A stretch of 64,000 bases of DNA from JBFWVR01 sp050246635 (GTDB lineage Bacteria; Acidobacteriota; Vicinamibacteria; Vicinamibacterales; UBA2999), in the NCBI GenBank assembly GCA_050246635.1, contig JBFWVR010000004.1:186001-250000 (forward strand), read 5' to 3'. Shown here in pieces: positions 51,006 to 62,369 of the stretch. Under the pieces are notes generated by a model. The model searched no databases. It had not been told where the DNA came from and saw only the letters and a program-made list of their open reading frames with translations. The first letter of the stretch is position 1, and every line of letters starts with the position of its first letter. The position numbers and the translations under genes were made by a program.

Positions 51006-51100
51006 TGAGTTCGGCACGAAGGGCACGACGCAGGACGCGAAGGCACGACGCTTCGACTGCGCTCAGGGTCGCCCCGAGCGAAGTCGCGTGGCGAAGGCAC
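51005..51100. repeat. CGAAGGCACG-type tandem and CTTCGACTGCGCTCAGGGTCGCC element
   Basis: GGCACGAAGGGCACGACGCAGG and then CTTCGACTGCGCTCAGGGTC plus GCCCCGAGCG lie between the PadR stop and the permease RBS (GGGAGG at 51101). Confidence 0.8.
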
Positions 51101-51114
51101 GGGAGGCTGCGGGC

Positions 51115-53781
51115 ATGGGCGTGACAGATCGGGTATTCCGGGCGCTGCTGCGGCTCCTGCCCGAAGAGGCTCGCGCGGGGTACGAGCGCGACATGGCGGC
51201 GACGTTCCGGGCCGAGGCCCGCGATGCGGCGCGTGCGGGGCGGTGGCGGGCGCTGGCACGCCTGTGGACCGGCACCATCGGCGACCTGCTCAAGGTCGCG
51301 CCCGCCGAGCACGTGGACATCCTGGTGCGCGACATCCGTTTCGCGTCCCGGACGCTGGCCGCGCGGCCGGCGCTCACGCTGACGGCGGTGGCCACGCTCG
51401 CGCTCGGCCTCGGCGCGAACGTCGCGATGTTCGCCGTGGTCGACGCTGTCCTCCTGCGGCCGCTGCCGTACAAGGATCCCTCCCGGCTCGTCATCGTGCG
51501 TGAGACGTCCGCGGAGGGCGATCCGTCGAACATGGGGTACCTGACGTTCGAGGACCTGCGGACCGGGTCACGCAGCTTCGACGCGTTTGCCGCGGCGTCG
51601 ATGTCGATTGCGACGGTCACGGGCGACGGACGGGATGCGGAACGCATCAACGCGATGCGCGTGTCGGCGTCGTACTTCGACGTCACCGGCGTCCGCCCTG
51701 CCATCGGTCGCGCCTTCACCGAGGCCGAGGATCGTCCGGGCACGGCGCGACGGGTCGTGATCCTGTCCGACTCCCTCTGGCGGCGGCGCTTCGACGGCGA
51801 CCCCGCCGTCATCGGCCGGCCGCTCCTGCTGAGCGGCACGCCCTTCACCGTCGTGGGCATCATGCCGCGGGGGTTCGAGGACCTGGTGGCCACGCGGCTC
51901 TACGAGGGCGCGGAGATGTGGGTGCCGCTCGGCTACGACCCCGCCGCGTCGTTCGCCTGCCGCACCTGCCGCCACCTCCGCGTGTTCGGTCGTCTCGCCG
52001 CCGGCGTGACACCGCCCGGCGCGGCGCGTGAGCTCGGCGGGCTCATCTCCGCGGCGGCGGAGGCGCATCCCCTCGAGTACCACGAGCCCGGCATCGTCGT
52101 GTCGAGCCTCGGCGACTACTTTCTCGGGCCCGTTCGCACCACGATGATGGTGCTCTGGATCGGGGTCGGGTTGCTGCTCGTCGTGGCGTGTGGCAACGTC
52201 GCGAACCTGCTGTTGCTGCGCGCGAGCGAGCGGCGGCAGGAAGTCGCCATTCGCACGGCCCTCGGCGTGACGACCGGACGGCTCGCGCGCCAGTTGCTCA
52301 CCGAGTCGTTCATGCTCGCGCTGATGGGGTCGGTGGCCGGGCTGCTGCCCGCCTGGGCGGCCATCCGCCTCCTGACGCGCTTCGGCCCGGACGCCGTACC
52401 GCGCTTGGCGTCCGCGACGCTCGACGCGCGCGCCGTGATCGCGGGCCTGATCCTGGTGGCCGGCAGCGCGTTGCTCTTCGGCCTCGCGCCGCTCCGGCTG
52501 CTCGCGCGGAGGGATGTCGCCCCCGACGTACACGGTGCGGGACGCCGCACCGCGGGCGCCGCGGCCTGGCGGATCCGCGCGGCACTCGTCGGTGGCAACG
52601 TGACGATGGCGGTGGTCCTCGTGATCGGCGCGGGCCTGCTGGTCCGCACGCTCGACAGCCTGCTGGCAGTCGAGCCCGGCTTCGATCCGCGCCACGTCAT
52701 GACGATGAGCGTCAACCTCACCGGCGAGATCTTCCGCGGCGACGACGAGGCGCCCGGCGTACGGGCCACGGCGGCGTACTACGAAGAACTCCTTACGCGT
52801 GTGCGTGCGCTGCCCGGTGTCGAGTCGGCCTCCGCGGTCACGACGCTGCCGCTTGGCGGCGGGGTCGACGGTTACGGGCTGCATGTCGTCGGGAGGGCCG
52901 AGGAGAATCCCGAAGCGACGCCCTACGGCGACCGGTTCGTGGTGACGCCGGGCTTCGTCGAGGCGATGCGCATCCCCCTCCTTGCCGGACGCACGCTCGG
53001 ACCCGGCGACGGGCAGGGTGCGCCGCTGGTGGTGCTGATCAACGAGCGCATGGCGCGTGAGCTCTTCGCAGGCCAGGAGGTGGTCGGCCAGCAGCTGCGG
53101 CTCGGCGGAGATGACGCGCCCGTGCGCACGATCGTGGGCGTGGTCGGCAACGTGCGACACATGGGCCTGGACGAGGAGGTCGGTTACCAGTTCTACGCGC
53201 CGCAGGCGCAGTGGCCCTGGGCCGAGCCTGGGCTGACGCTCGTCGTGCGCGCCGCAGGTGACCCCGGGCGCATCGTCGGGCCGGTGCGGGAGATCATCCG
53301 CGCTGTCAGGGTGAGCGGCGTCGACCCGGCGCCGCCAGTCACGGCCGTCGCACGCTACGAGGACGTGATTGCCTCGTCCATGGGGACGCGGCCGTTCGCG
53401 GCGTGGCTGCTCGTGGCGTTCGCGGCGGCCGCCGTGCTGCTGGCGGCCATCGGCCTTGGCGGCGCGCTCGGCGTGCTGGTGGGGCAGCGGCAGCGTGAGA
53501 TTGGCGTGCGCCTCGCCCTGGGCGCCCGGGCCAGGGAGATCCGCGCGCTGATCCTGCGAGAGGGGTTGCGGCCGGTGCTGCTCGGGCTGGCGGCGGGACT
53601 GGCCGTCGCGGCGGCGGCGGCCGGCACGATCCGATCGCTGCTGTTCGGCGTCGACGCGCTGGATCCGATGACGTTCGCCGGCGCGGCGCTGCTGCTGCTC
53701 GCGGTATCCGTCGCCGCGTGCGCGTTCCCCGCCCGGCGCGCCGCGCGGATTGATCCGGCGACGACGTTGCGGATGGAGTGA
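51115..53781 (+). CDS. ADOP-type MacB/FtsX-like permease (orphan ABC permease)
   Basis: An 888-residue membrane protein from ATG 51115 with GGGAGG upstream. After an ~80-residue N-terminal domain typical of acidobacterial duplicated orphan permeases (RVFRALLRLLPEEARAGYER), it has the MacB/FtsX layout twice: TM (LTLTAVATLALGLGANVAMF), large periplasmic domain, three TM helices (TTMMVLWIGVGLLLVVACGN ... ), then a second periplasmic domain and three final TM helices (AAVLLAAIGLGGALGVLVGQ ...). RASERRQEVAIRTALG and QRQREIGVRLALGA are the cytoplasmic coupling blocks. No ATPase gene is adjacent. Likely exports or transduces force for an unknown substrate; controlled by PadR. Confidence 0.9.
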   Translation: MGVTDRVFRALLRLLPEEARAGYERDMAATFRAEARDAARAGRWRALARLWTGTIGDLLKVAPAEHVDILVRDIRFASRTLAARPALTLTAVATLALGLGANVAMFAVVDAVLLRPLPYKDPSRLVIVRETSAEGDPSNMGYLTFEDLRTGSRSFDAFAAASMSIATVTGDGRDAERINAMRVSASYFDVTGVRPAIGRAFTEAEDRPGTARRVVILSDSLWRRRFDGDPAVIGRPLLLSGTPFTVVGIMPRGFEDLVATRLYEGAEMWVPLGYDPAASFACRTCRHLRVFGRLAAGVTPPGAARELGGLISAAAEAHPLEYHEPGIVVSSLGDYFLGPVRTTMMVLWIGVGLLLVVACGNVANLLLLRASERRQEVAIRTALGVTTGRLARQLLTESFMLALMGSVAGLLPAWAAIRLLTRFGPDAVPRLASATLDARAVIAGLILVAGSALLFGLAPLRLLARRDVAPDVHGAGRRTAGAAAWRIRAALVGGNVTMAVVLVIGAGLLVRTLDSLLAVEPGFDPRHVMTMSVNLTGEIFRGDDEAPGVRATAAYYEELLTRVRALPGVESASAVTTLPLGGGVDGYGLHVVGRAEENPEATPYGDRFVVTPGFVEAMRIPLLAGRTLGPGDGQGAPLVVLINERMARELFAGQEVVGQQLRLGGDDAPVRTIVGVVGNVRHMGLDEEVGYQFYAPQAQWPWAEPGLTLVVRAAGDPGRIVGPVREIIRAVRVSGVDPAPPVTAVARYEDVIASSMGTRPFAAWLLVAFAAAAVLLAAIGLGGALGVLVGQRQREIGVRLALGARAREIRALILREGLRPVLLGLAAGLAVAAAAAGTIRSLLFGVDALDPMTFAGAALLLLAVSVAACAFPARRAARIDPATTLRME

Positions 53782-53796
53782 GCCCTGTTTCCGCGG

Positions 53797-53856
53797 AGCA
53801 CAGTCCCCTTTTCCGAAACGGACGCCGGGAACAAGGCGACAGTCCCCATTTCCAGG
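53797..53856. repeat. Decayed palindrome pair
   Basis: CACAGTCCCCTTTTCC and GGCGACAGTCCCCATTTCC keep only the right halves of GGGGACAGTCCCC units; CCCATTTCCAGGGG is then repeated. Confidence 0.65.
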
Positions 53857-53891
53857 GGACCCATTTCCAGGGGAGAACGGTCCGCGCGGCG

Positions 53892-54404
53892 CTACTGGCG
53901 CGCGCGGGTGAGGTGGGGGACGATGCCGAGGAGGCGTTCGATGAGCATCAGCTTGGCGCGGTGGTGCATCTCGTGCTCCTTCACGCTCAGCAGCATCTCG
54001 AAGCGCGTGCGGCTCGGCGGCTGGACGGGTGGGGGGAAGGAAACCTTCTCGCCAAGCTGCTCATCGGTCAGCGAGTCCAGCCAATCCGCGAAGCGCTCGC
54101 CATTCGCCTTCAGTGCGGCCACGATCTCGTCCTTCGACTGCAGCCCCTTCTGCAGCGCGTCGGTCTCGGCCCTGTAGGCCCCGAAGTCCTCGAACGTGAC
54201 GTAGGTCTTGCGATCGAGGCCGTGCAGCTTGTGCGCCCAGTGCGTGTAGACCGCCACGTGCGCGAGCATGTCGCCGACGCTCTCGACCTCCGGCGTCGCC
54301 TTGTAGGCGTACTGGTCCGCCGGAATGTCCTCGGCCACCTGGATCGTGTTCTTGCGGACGGTCCGGAAGCTGGCTGCCATCTCTTTCGCGCCGTAGTAGG
54401 TCAT
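53892..54404 (-). CDS. DinB-family protein
   Basis: A 170-residue DinB/YfiT four-helix-bundle protein from ATG 54404 (MTYYGAKEMAASF). Metal-ligand His residues are visible in MLAHVAVYTHWAHK and VKEHEMHHRAKLMLIERLL; PADQYAYKATPEVESVGDML is the usual first block. Such proteins are predicted metal-dependent thiol transferases (bacillithiol or other small thiols) or of unknown function. Single gene, minus strand, convergent with the permease gene. Confidence 0.85.
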   Translation of the reverse strand: MTYYGAKEMAASFRTVRKNTIQVAEDIPADQYAYKATPEVESVGDMLAHVAVYTHWAHKLHGLDRKTYVTFEDFGAYRAETDALQKGLQSKDEIVAALKANGERFADWLDSLTDEQLGEKVSFPPPVQPPSRTRFEMLLSVKEHEMHHRAKLMLIERLLGIVPHLTRARQ

Positions 54405-54473
54405 GGGCGGATTATAGGGGTACCGGTGGCAGGGGCGATACGGGGCATTCAAGTGCTCTCAGGGAAGTGGGGG

Positions 54474-54522
54474 ACACACTGAGCACACTGAAGACACTGA
54501 AGACACTGAAGACACTGAAGCC
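54474..54522. repeat. 9-bp tandem repeat ACACTGAAG, four to five units
   Basis: ACACTGAGC, ACACTGAAG, ACACTGAAG, ACACTGAAG, ACACTGAAG in a row, upstream of the DinB gene and downstream of the kinase gene. Confidence 0.9.
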
Positions 54523-54626
54523 ATGCGGGCTACGGGACTCCAGGGATTCAACGGAGGGCAACCCGCCGCGGGAATGCGCCCCTCCGCCGGGCGGGGCGGT
54601 TCACGGGAGGCGGATGGGACGCAGGG

Positions 54627-57497
54627 TTACGCTGCGCCGCCGGTGTGGTCGAGCAGCTCGCGGACCTTGCGGGCGAGCACTTCGGGTGTGAAGGGCTTGG
54701 CGAGGAACCGCGCGTGGTCGGTTGTGACCGCGGAGGCGCTGGCCATGCCCGTGTCGGCGAAGCCGGACATGTAGAGCACCTCGAAGCCGTTGCGCACCGT
54801 GCGCAGCTCCTCGACGAGGCGGGGGCCGTTCATGCCCGGCATCACGACGTCGGTGAGCACGAGATCGAACCGCGCGCCGGCGCGCGTGATTGCCAGGGCC
54901 TCGGCCGGCGACGTGGCCTCGAGGACGGTGTAGCCCAGTTGCTCGAGGAACGTCCGTGTGAGCTCCCGCACCATCGTCTCGTCCTCGACGACCAGCACGC
55001 GTTCACGTCCCCCGATGACCGTGTGGGCGCGCTCCTGGACGGGCGCGTCCTCCGCGCCATCCGCGCGGGGGAGGAACACCCGCATCGCCGTGCCGTGCCC
55101 CGGTGCCGACTGCACCTCGAGGAAGCCACCGGCCTGCTTGACGATCCCGTAGACCGTGGCCAGGCCGAGCCCGGTGCCCTTGCCCACTTCCTTGGTCGTG
55201 AAGAACGGCTCGAAGAGGTGCGCGAGCACTGACGCGTCCATGCCACACCCGGTGTCAGCGACGGCCAGGACGACGTACTCGCCGGCCTGCGCACCGGGCC
55301 GCCGCGCCGCCTCGGGCTCGTCGACCCGCTCGACCAGCGTCCGCAGCGTGAGCGTGCCGCCATCCGGCATCGCATCGCTGGCGTTGACCACGAGGTTCAT
55401 CAGGACCTGCGCGAGCTGGGCCGGATCGACCTTCACCCTCGCCGGCCCCGCCTGTGGCGAGCAGACGACGGAGATGTGCTCGCCGATGAGGCGCGGCACC
55501 ATGCGCGCCTCCTGGCGGACGAAGTCGTCCAGCGCCACCAGCTTCGGCTCGTCCGGGTGACGACGGCTGAAGATCAGCAGCTTGCGCGTGAGCTCGGTGG
55601 CACGGGCCGTCGCCTTGACGATCTCACCGGCACGCGCGGCGAGCGCCGGCTGAGCCGCGGTGTCGGCCTGCAGCAGGCTGGCATATCCCGAGATGACGGT
55701 GAGCAGGTTGTTGAAGTCGTGCGCCACGCCACCGGCGAGGCGCCCCACCGACTCCATCTTCTGCGCCTGCAGGAGCGACCGCTGCAGCGAGACCCGTTCC
55801 TCCTCCGCCCGCCTCCGGGCCGTGATGTCGCGCGAGGCGCAGTACAGGCGCCGCTCGCCGTCCAGCGTGACGCCAATCGCGCTGACCTCGGCGGGGAAGA
55901 CCGTGCCGTCGGCACGCCGGTGGAGGGTCTCGAACGTGCGGGCGAACAGCAGGTCGCGGCCGACGGCCTCGAACGACGCCTCGGTCTCCCGTGTCGGGTC
56001 CCAGTCGGTGACGCGCAGCTCGGTGGGCGGATCGGCGGGGTCGTAGCCCAGCAGCTCGTAGAACCGGTCGTTTGCCTCGATCAACCGCCCCGAGTGATCG
56101 AGGATGTGGATGCCGTCGAGCGCGGCCTGCATGAGGCTCCGGTACCGCGCCGCCTGGCTCGCGGTCTGCGCCTCGGCCACCTTGCGCTCGGTGATGTCGT
56201 GCACGATGGCCTGCACGAAACGCTGGCCGCCGATCTCGACCGGCGTCAGCACCACCTCGGTGTCGAGTGCCACGCCGTCGCTCGTGACGTGCCGCCACTC
56301 GAACTCCTGGGGCTCGCCGCCCGCGGCGGCGCGCAGGTATCGATCGGCGCGGTCATGGGAGCGCTCGCCGTCGGGCTGCACCGCGGGTGAGAAGGCCATG
56401 GGCGAGCTGCCGATGACGGCGTCCACGGAGGCGCCGAACAGGCGGCCGGTCGCCGCATTGCAGTCGACGATGCGATCGCCATCGATGAGGAAGATGGCGT
56501 CACGCGCGGCCTCGAAGAGCGCCCGGTACTTCGACTCGCTCGCGCGGACCCGCGCTTCCGCCTCGCGGTGGCTGGCCTCGCGGGCCAGGTTGTCCAGCGC
56601 GTACGAGATGTCGGTGGCGAGCTCCTCCAGCAGCGCGATCAGCTCGCCGTCGAAGAACCCACGCTCGCCCGCGTACAGGTTCAGGGCCCCGATGGCGTGC
56701 CCCTGCCGGCGAATGGGGATCGACGCGGACGACTGCACGCCGGCGGCGCGGGCCACGTCGTGCCACGGCGACAGGCGCGGATCGCCGAGGAAGTCCGGCG
56801 CCACGTGGGCGCGTCCCTCGCGGATCGCGGCGCCGGTCGGGCCGAGACCCTCCGACACCGTCGAGTCGATGCTGATCACGATTCTCGGCAGGTAGTCGCG
56901 GCCGATGCCGAATCCCGCCGTCGGCACGACCCGGCCGGTCTCCGGCTCGAGCAGGACGATCCACGCGCCGATGAGCGACAGGTTCTCGACGGCCACGCGG
57001 CACAGGGCCGGGAAGAGCTCCTCCTGCGTGCGGCACCGGACGATGGCCTGGTTGCTCTCGCTGAGCGCGGCGTAGAAGCTCGCCAGCCGTGCCAGCCGCT
57101 GTTCCGAGCGATGCGGGCCGGAGACGTCGCGCATGATGCCGATGACGGCGCTCGGCTTCCCGGCCTCGTCCCGGGCGAGGGTGGCGCGCTGCTCGGTCCA
57201 GACGATGTGGCCATCCCGCGCGATCAGGCGGACGTGGATGACCGGATGGCTCTCGGGATCGGCCACGGCGCGATCCAGGATGGCGCGGTCGTCGGGGTGG
57301 GTGAGACGAAACGACAGTTCGGGATCCGCGTAGTGCGCGTCCGGTCCGTACCCCACGAGCCGCAGGATGGACGGGCTGATGTACTCGCAGCGCAAGGGCT
57401 GCAGCCGATACACGAACACCACATCGTCGGCCGACTCGAGTAGCGGCAACAACGACGTGTCGGAGGCGCGACGGTCAGGGGTGGGTTCGTGACTCAC
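54627..57497 (-). CDS. Hybrid histidine kinase: PAS-GAF-PAS-PAS-HisKA-HATPase-REC
   Basis: A 956-residue soluble sensor kinase with no TM segment. Order: PAS (about 20-130, EYISPSILRLVGYGP), GAF (about 150-300, SEGLGPTGAAIREGRAHV), PAS (about 315-440), PAS (about 450-570), HisKA with the phospho-acceptor H593 in GGVAHDFNNLL, HATPase_c with GKGTGLGLATVYG, and a C-terminal receiver with D883 in LVLTDVVMPGMNG. The GGVAHDFNNLLTVISGYAS block is that of NtrB/PAS-rich hybrid kinases that hand phosphate to their own receiver. The signal is likely cytosolic (small ligand, redox). No separate response regulator gene is adjacent. Confidence 0.92.
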   Translation of the reverse strand: MSHEPTPDRRASDTSLLPLLESADDVVFVYRLQPLRCEYISPSILRLVGYGPDAHYADPELSFRLTHPDDRAILDRAVADPESHPVIHVRLIARDGHIVWTEQRATLARDEAGKPSAVIGIMRDVSGPHRSEQRLARLASFYAALSESNQAIVRCRTQEELFPALCRVAVENLSLIGAWIVLLEPETGRVVPTAGFGIGRDYLPRIVISIDSTVSEGLGPTGAAIREGRAHVAPDFLGDPRLSPWHDVARAAGVQSSASIPIRRQGHAIGALNLYAGERGFFDGELIALLEELATDISYALDNLAREASHREAEARVRASESKYRALFEAARDAIFLIDGDRIVDCNAATGRLFGASVDAVIGSSPMAFSPAVQPDGERSHDRADRYLRAAAGGEPQEFEWRHVTSDGVALDTEVVLTPVEIGGQRFVQAIVHDITERKVAEAQTASQAARYRSLMQAALDGIHILDHSGRLIEANDRFYELLGYDPADPPTELRVTDWDPTRETEASFEAVGRDLLFARTFETLHRRADGTVFPAEVSAIGVTLDGERRLYCASRDITARRRAEEERVSLQRSLLQAQKMESVGRLAGGVAHDFNNLLTVISGYASLLQADTAAQPALAARAGEIVKATARATELTRKLLIFSRRHPDEPKLVALDDFVRQEARMVPRLIGEHISVVCSPQAGPARVKVDPAQLAQVLMNLVVNASDAMPDGGTLTLRTLVERVDEPEAARRPGAQAGEYVVLAVADTGCGMDASVLAHLFEPFFTTKEVGKGTGLGLATVYGIVKQAGGFLEVQSAPGHGTAMRVFLPRADGAEDAPVQERAHTVIGGRERVLVVEDETMVRELTRTFLEQLGYTVLEATSPAEALAITRAGARFDLVLTDVVMPGMNGPRLVEELRTVRNGFEVLYMSGFADTGMASASAVTTDHARFLAKPFTPEVLARKVRELLDHTGGAA

Positions 57498-57611
57498 GGC
57501 ATCGGCCGCCGGCAGATGGATAGCTGACGGATATCCGGCAAATCAACTCGTCCGGGAACGGTTCTGGCCCGGGCGGAGCAAGGTGGGTGCCAGTGAGTGG
57601 CGTCGGCGGGG

Positions 57612-57641
57612 CGGGAAGCCGGCCGGTGAGCCGGCTTCCCG
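57612..57641 (-). terminator. Hairpin after the M14-like gene
   Basis: CGGGAAGCCGGC-CGGTGA-GCCGGCTTCCCG: a perfect 12-bp stem, 18 bp past the stop on the minus strand. No T-tract follows. Confidence 0.6.
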
Positions 57642-57658
57642 TATCGATCGTGCGACGC

Positions 57659-60478
57659 CTACTGACGGCCGGCCGTCGGCTGGCTGGCCGGTCCGCCAAC
57701 CGCCTCGGCGGTGCCGTAGTAGATGCCGTTGAACAGGAACTTGAACGTTCCGTGTGGCTGCGCGCGGAAGGTGACCTCGGGGCCGACGAGGAAGACCTTG
57801 CCCTTGCCCATCGTGGCCTCGACCGCGGTCGCGCCGCCCTGCAGGTAGTGCTGGCCCCAGGCCCACCCGGACCGCAGGGGCTCCTCGTCAGCGAACCAGC
57901 CCACGGGCCGGACGCCCTGGAGCGATGCGTTGGGCGCGAGCTCCATGACCGGGTTCTCGTCGAAGAACACGTCCACCGTGGTGCCGAGGCCGTAGGCGAG
58001 CGGGTTGGTGTTGTCCACGTCCATCTCGAGGATGCTGCCGGGGATGTAGAACTTGGTGCGCGGCAGCTCGCGGCGTTCGCCGTTGTCCGCGACCTCGGTG
58101 AGGTGGTTGCCCACGGGCAGGCCGAGGTGATGGCCGAGCACGGCCGACCCGCCCCATGCCACGACGACCCCGCCGTTCTCGATGAACTGCTTGATCATCG
58201 GGACGGTCTTGCCAATCGTGATGCGGCCCAGGTGATCGCGATACTCCTGCGGGATGTCGGTGGCGGCCGGCTGTCCGCCGCCGAAGCCGCCGCCGCCGCC
58301 GTCCCGTTCCGGGATGGCGCCGCTCGGGAAGAGCAGCACGTCGTACTTCGCGTTCAGGTTGCCGGCGTCGAGCGCCTGCGGATAGATCACGTCGAACGGG
58401 AACTCGAACTGCTCGAGCAGCCAGCGCACGTGGCCCGAGGGCATCGAGCCGCCGTACTGGTCCCACAGCGCGATACGCGGCTGGCGCAGCTTGTACAGCC
58501 GGCCGGTGGGCCGCGCCGTCACCGCGGTGAAGCTGAGGCCGAGGTCGGCGGCCGCCTTCTCGAGCACCGCCCTGGTCGAGCCCTTGGCCGGGATGAAGAT
58601 CGCCCCCGTCCCGTCGGCGCTCTGCCAGGAGCGGTCGGCGACGAAGTAGGCCTCCTCGCCGGCCTTCAGCAGGCGGTTGAGCGCGATGAACGCGTCGTTC
58701 TCCGCGTGCGAGACGACGTAGCCGGCCGCGCCGGCGGCGTCGGTGACCGTACCCGGCGCGGGCGTGACGACGTCGGGCAGCGCCTCGAAGGGGCCGTCGA
58801 AGCCGTCGAGGATGCGGTCGAACTGCACGCCCATCTGGTAGGCGAGCGTCCAGCCGGTGACGTCGTACGGCGGGATGGGCGGGCCGCCCGGGTACTGGAA
58901 GTCGTTCGGGTGGTCCTGCGGCTCGAACATGTCGAGCACGTGCGGGCGGAAGGCCTGCGCGGTCTTCACGACGTACGAGCCGGCGGGGTACTGCGTGCCA
59001 CCGACGCTGAAGGGGGCGGTGGCGCGGTGCACCGTGACGCCGGCCTTGATCAGGATGTTCACGAACTTCGTCGCGGTGAGGAAGTCGTCCTGGTTGGCCG
59101 GGATGACGTACCCGCGCGGGTCACGCCACTCGGGTTTCTTGAGCAGCTCGAAGTACTTGGTCGGCACCGGGGTGCGCATGCCGCCGGCGGTCATGCGCGG
59201 GTCGGTGCTGCCGACGCCCTCGCTCCGGTCCTTCGCAATGGTCTCCTTCACCGCGTCGATGCGGCTCGGGTAGAACGTCCAGGTGTCGGTGCTGCCCTTG
59301 CGGATCGCGTTCCGTCCCATCTGGTAGATGTTGTAGAGCAGGGTCTCGCGGTACCGCTGGGCGAAGTCGAGCACGGCGTAGTTGGCCGTGAGGGAGTAGT
59401 CGATCGACTGGCGGAAGTGCCAGGGCTGGGGCTCGATCGGGAACGGGAAGTCCCCCACCGGCAGGATGCGGTCGGGCACGAACGGGATCTCGATCGGGGT
59501 CGGGTTGCCGATGGTCTCGGTGAGCAGCCCGATCTGGTTGTGGAAGTAGGGCATCGTGCGCAGCCCGCCGTTCCACCACGTCGAGTAGTTCGACCCCGAG
59601 CGGGTGGTGACGCCGGGTTTGCCCTCGGCGTCGAACCGCGCGTGCATCGCCGCGCCGACCTGGTCGAGCTCGTTGACGACGATCGGGTCGTAGACGTAGT
59701 TGAAGGGATCACGGAACGGCGGCGAGAACATCACCGTGCCGGTGGGGCCCGTCTGGTGGTGGTTGTAGACGATCTGCGGGAACCAGACGCGGTAGAGGAT
59801 GCGGTTGATGTTCACCGACTCCGGCTGGTTCATCATGTAGAAGTCGCGGTTGTTGTCGTGGCCGACGTACTTCTGGTAGAGGCGCGGGATCGCGTTCGTG
59901 CTGCGCTCCTTGGGGTCGTCCTTGCGCATGTACCAGTCGGACACGAGCTCCATGCCGTCCGGGTTGGCGTGCGTCGCGAGGATGATGACGTCCTTGAGCA
60001 GGCGCATCGTCTCCTCGTCGGTGCGGCTCACGAGCTGGTAGATCGTCTCGGTGAGCTGCTGGGCGCCCAGCACCTCGGTGGCGTGCAGGCCACCGTCGAT
60101 CCAGACCACGGCCTTGCCTTCCTTCGCGAGGGCGCGGGCCTGGTCGTCGGTGAGGCCCTCGGCCTGCGAGAGGCGGCGGGAGATCTCCCGGTAGCGATCG
60201 AGGCGCTTGAAGTTCTCGGGCGCGGTGATGATGGCCATGAGCTGGTCGCGGCCCTCGGCCGTCTTCCCGATGCTCTGGACGGTCATCCGGTCCGATTCCT
60301 TGTCCAGCTGCCGGATGTACTCGCTGAACTTCGTGTAGTTCGGGAGCACGTAGTCGGCGCCGATTTCGTGGCCGAAGAACTGCTGGGGGCTCGTGACCCT
60401 GGGGGCCTGGGCCGCCGGGACCGCCGCCAGCGCGAAGAGCAGCAAGCCGAGCACGGAAGCACGCGCGCGCACAGACAT
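57659..60478 (-). CDS. Secreted M14-family zinc carboxypeptidase-like protein
   Basis: A 939-residue exported protein, ATG 60478 after AAAGGA. Signal peptide ends at AVPAAQA. The M14 zinc motif HATE lies in WIDGGLHATEVLGAQQL; the third ligand His is expected in VYNHHQTG, and the Asn/Arg substrate pocket in GHDNNRDFYMMNQ; the catalytic Glu is probably the one in LLTETIGNPT. After the ~400-residue peptidase comes a C-terminal part with a glutamine-amidotransferase-like look (DVLLFPSGAIPE, GGVVVAWGGSAVLGHHLG), as in other large acidobacterial M14 proteins. It probably removes residues from peptides in the periplasm. Confidence 0.85.
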   Translation of the reverse strand: MSVRARASVLGLLLFALAAVPAAQAPRVTSPQQFFGHEIGADYVLPNYTKFSEYIRQLDKESDRMTVQSIGKTAEGRDQLMAIITAPENFKRLDRYREISRRLSQAEGLTDDQARALAKEGKAVVWIDGGLHATEVLGAQQLTETIYQLVSRTDEETMRLLKDVIILATHANPDGMELVSDWYMRKDDPKERSTNAIPRLYQKYVGHDNNRDFYMMNQPESVNINRILYRVWFPQIVYNHHQTGPTGTVMFSPPFRDPFNYVYDPIVVNELDQVGAAMHARFDAEGKPGVTTRSGSNYSTWWNGGLRTMPYFHNQIGLLTETIGNPTPIEIPFVPDRILPVGDFPFPIEPQPWHFRQSIDYSLTANYAVLDFAQRYRETLLYNIYQMGRNAIRKGSTDTWTFYPSRIDAVKETIAKDRSEGVGSTDPRMTAGGMRTPVPTKYFELLKKPEWRDPRGYVIPANQDDFLTATKFVNILIKAGVTVHRATAPFSVGGTQYPAGSYVVKTAQAFRPHVLDMFEPQDHPNDFQYPGGPPIPPYDVTGWTLAYQMGVQFDRILDGFDGPFEALPDVVTPAPGTVTDAAGAAGYVVSHAENDAFIALNRLLKAGEEAYFVADRSWQSADGTGAIFIPAKGSTRAVLEKAAADLGLSFTAVTARPTGRLYKLRQPRIALWDQYGGSMPSGHVRWLLEQFEFPFDVIYPQALDAGNLNAKYDVLLFPSGAIPERDGGGGGFGGGQPAATDIPQEYRDHLGRITIGKTVPMIKQFIENGGVVVAWGGSAVLGHHLGLPVGNHLTEVADNGERRELPRTKFYIPGSILEMDVDNTNPLAYGLGTTVDVFFDENPVMELAPNASLQGVRPVGWFADEEPLRSGWAWGQHYLQGGATAVEATMGKGKVFLVGPEVTFRAQPHGTFKFLFNGIYYGTAEAVGGPASQPTAGRQ

Positions 60479-60529
60479 GAAAGTCCTTTCGTAGAGGGGG
60501 TCGACGTCCCGGGTGGCCGGCGGCTGGGG

Positions 60530-60593
60530 GAAATGGGGACTGTCCCCTGTTCCCGACTCCTCCGCATGGGAAAAGGGGACTGTCCCCATTTCC
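60530..60593. repeat. Nested palindrome pair (GGGGACTGTCCCC)
   Basis: GAAATGGGGACTGTCCCCTG and GAAAAGGGGACTGTCCCC plus ATTTCC, with 15 bp between the cores' flanks, upstream of the M14-like gene. The rest of the 313-bp gap to 60791 is otherwise plain apart from the inverted repeats ahead of the activator gene. Confidence 0.9.
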
Positions 60594-60734
60594 CAGCCGG
60601 CCCGGACGCGACAGGCCAATGTACAAGGTTTCCGGGTGGCGCGCAGCCCCAACTGAGCCGTGCGGGCCCGGCCCGATGCAGGCACGCAGGCCCACCTGTT
60701 GTGGGGCGACATGATTGTTGGTGTATCTGGAATG

Positions 60735-60771
60735 GCTACAATTATGTAGCTACGTTTGGCTGGTTCGCCAA
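60735..60771 (+). promoter_or_regulatory. Two inverted repeats upstream of the sigma-54 activator gene
   Basis: GCTACA-ATTA-TGTAGC (60735-60750, perfect 6-bp arms) and TTGGC-TGGTTC-GCCAA (60756-60771). They lie 20-57 bp before the ATG at 60792 in the only AT-rich patch of the region, so they are likely promoter or operator sites. No sigma-54 -24/-12 pattern is seen here. Confidence 0.45.
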
Positions 60772-60791
60772 TCCTGTAGTAGCGTCGGGGC

Positions 60792-62369
<1,578 letters not shown>

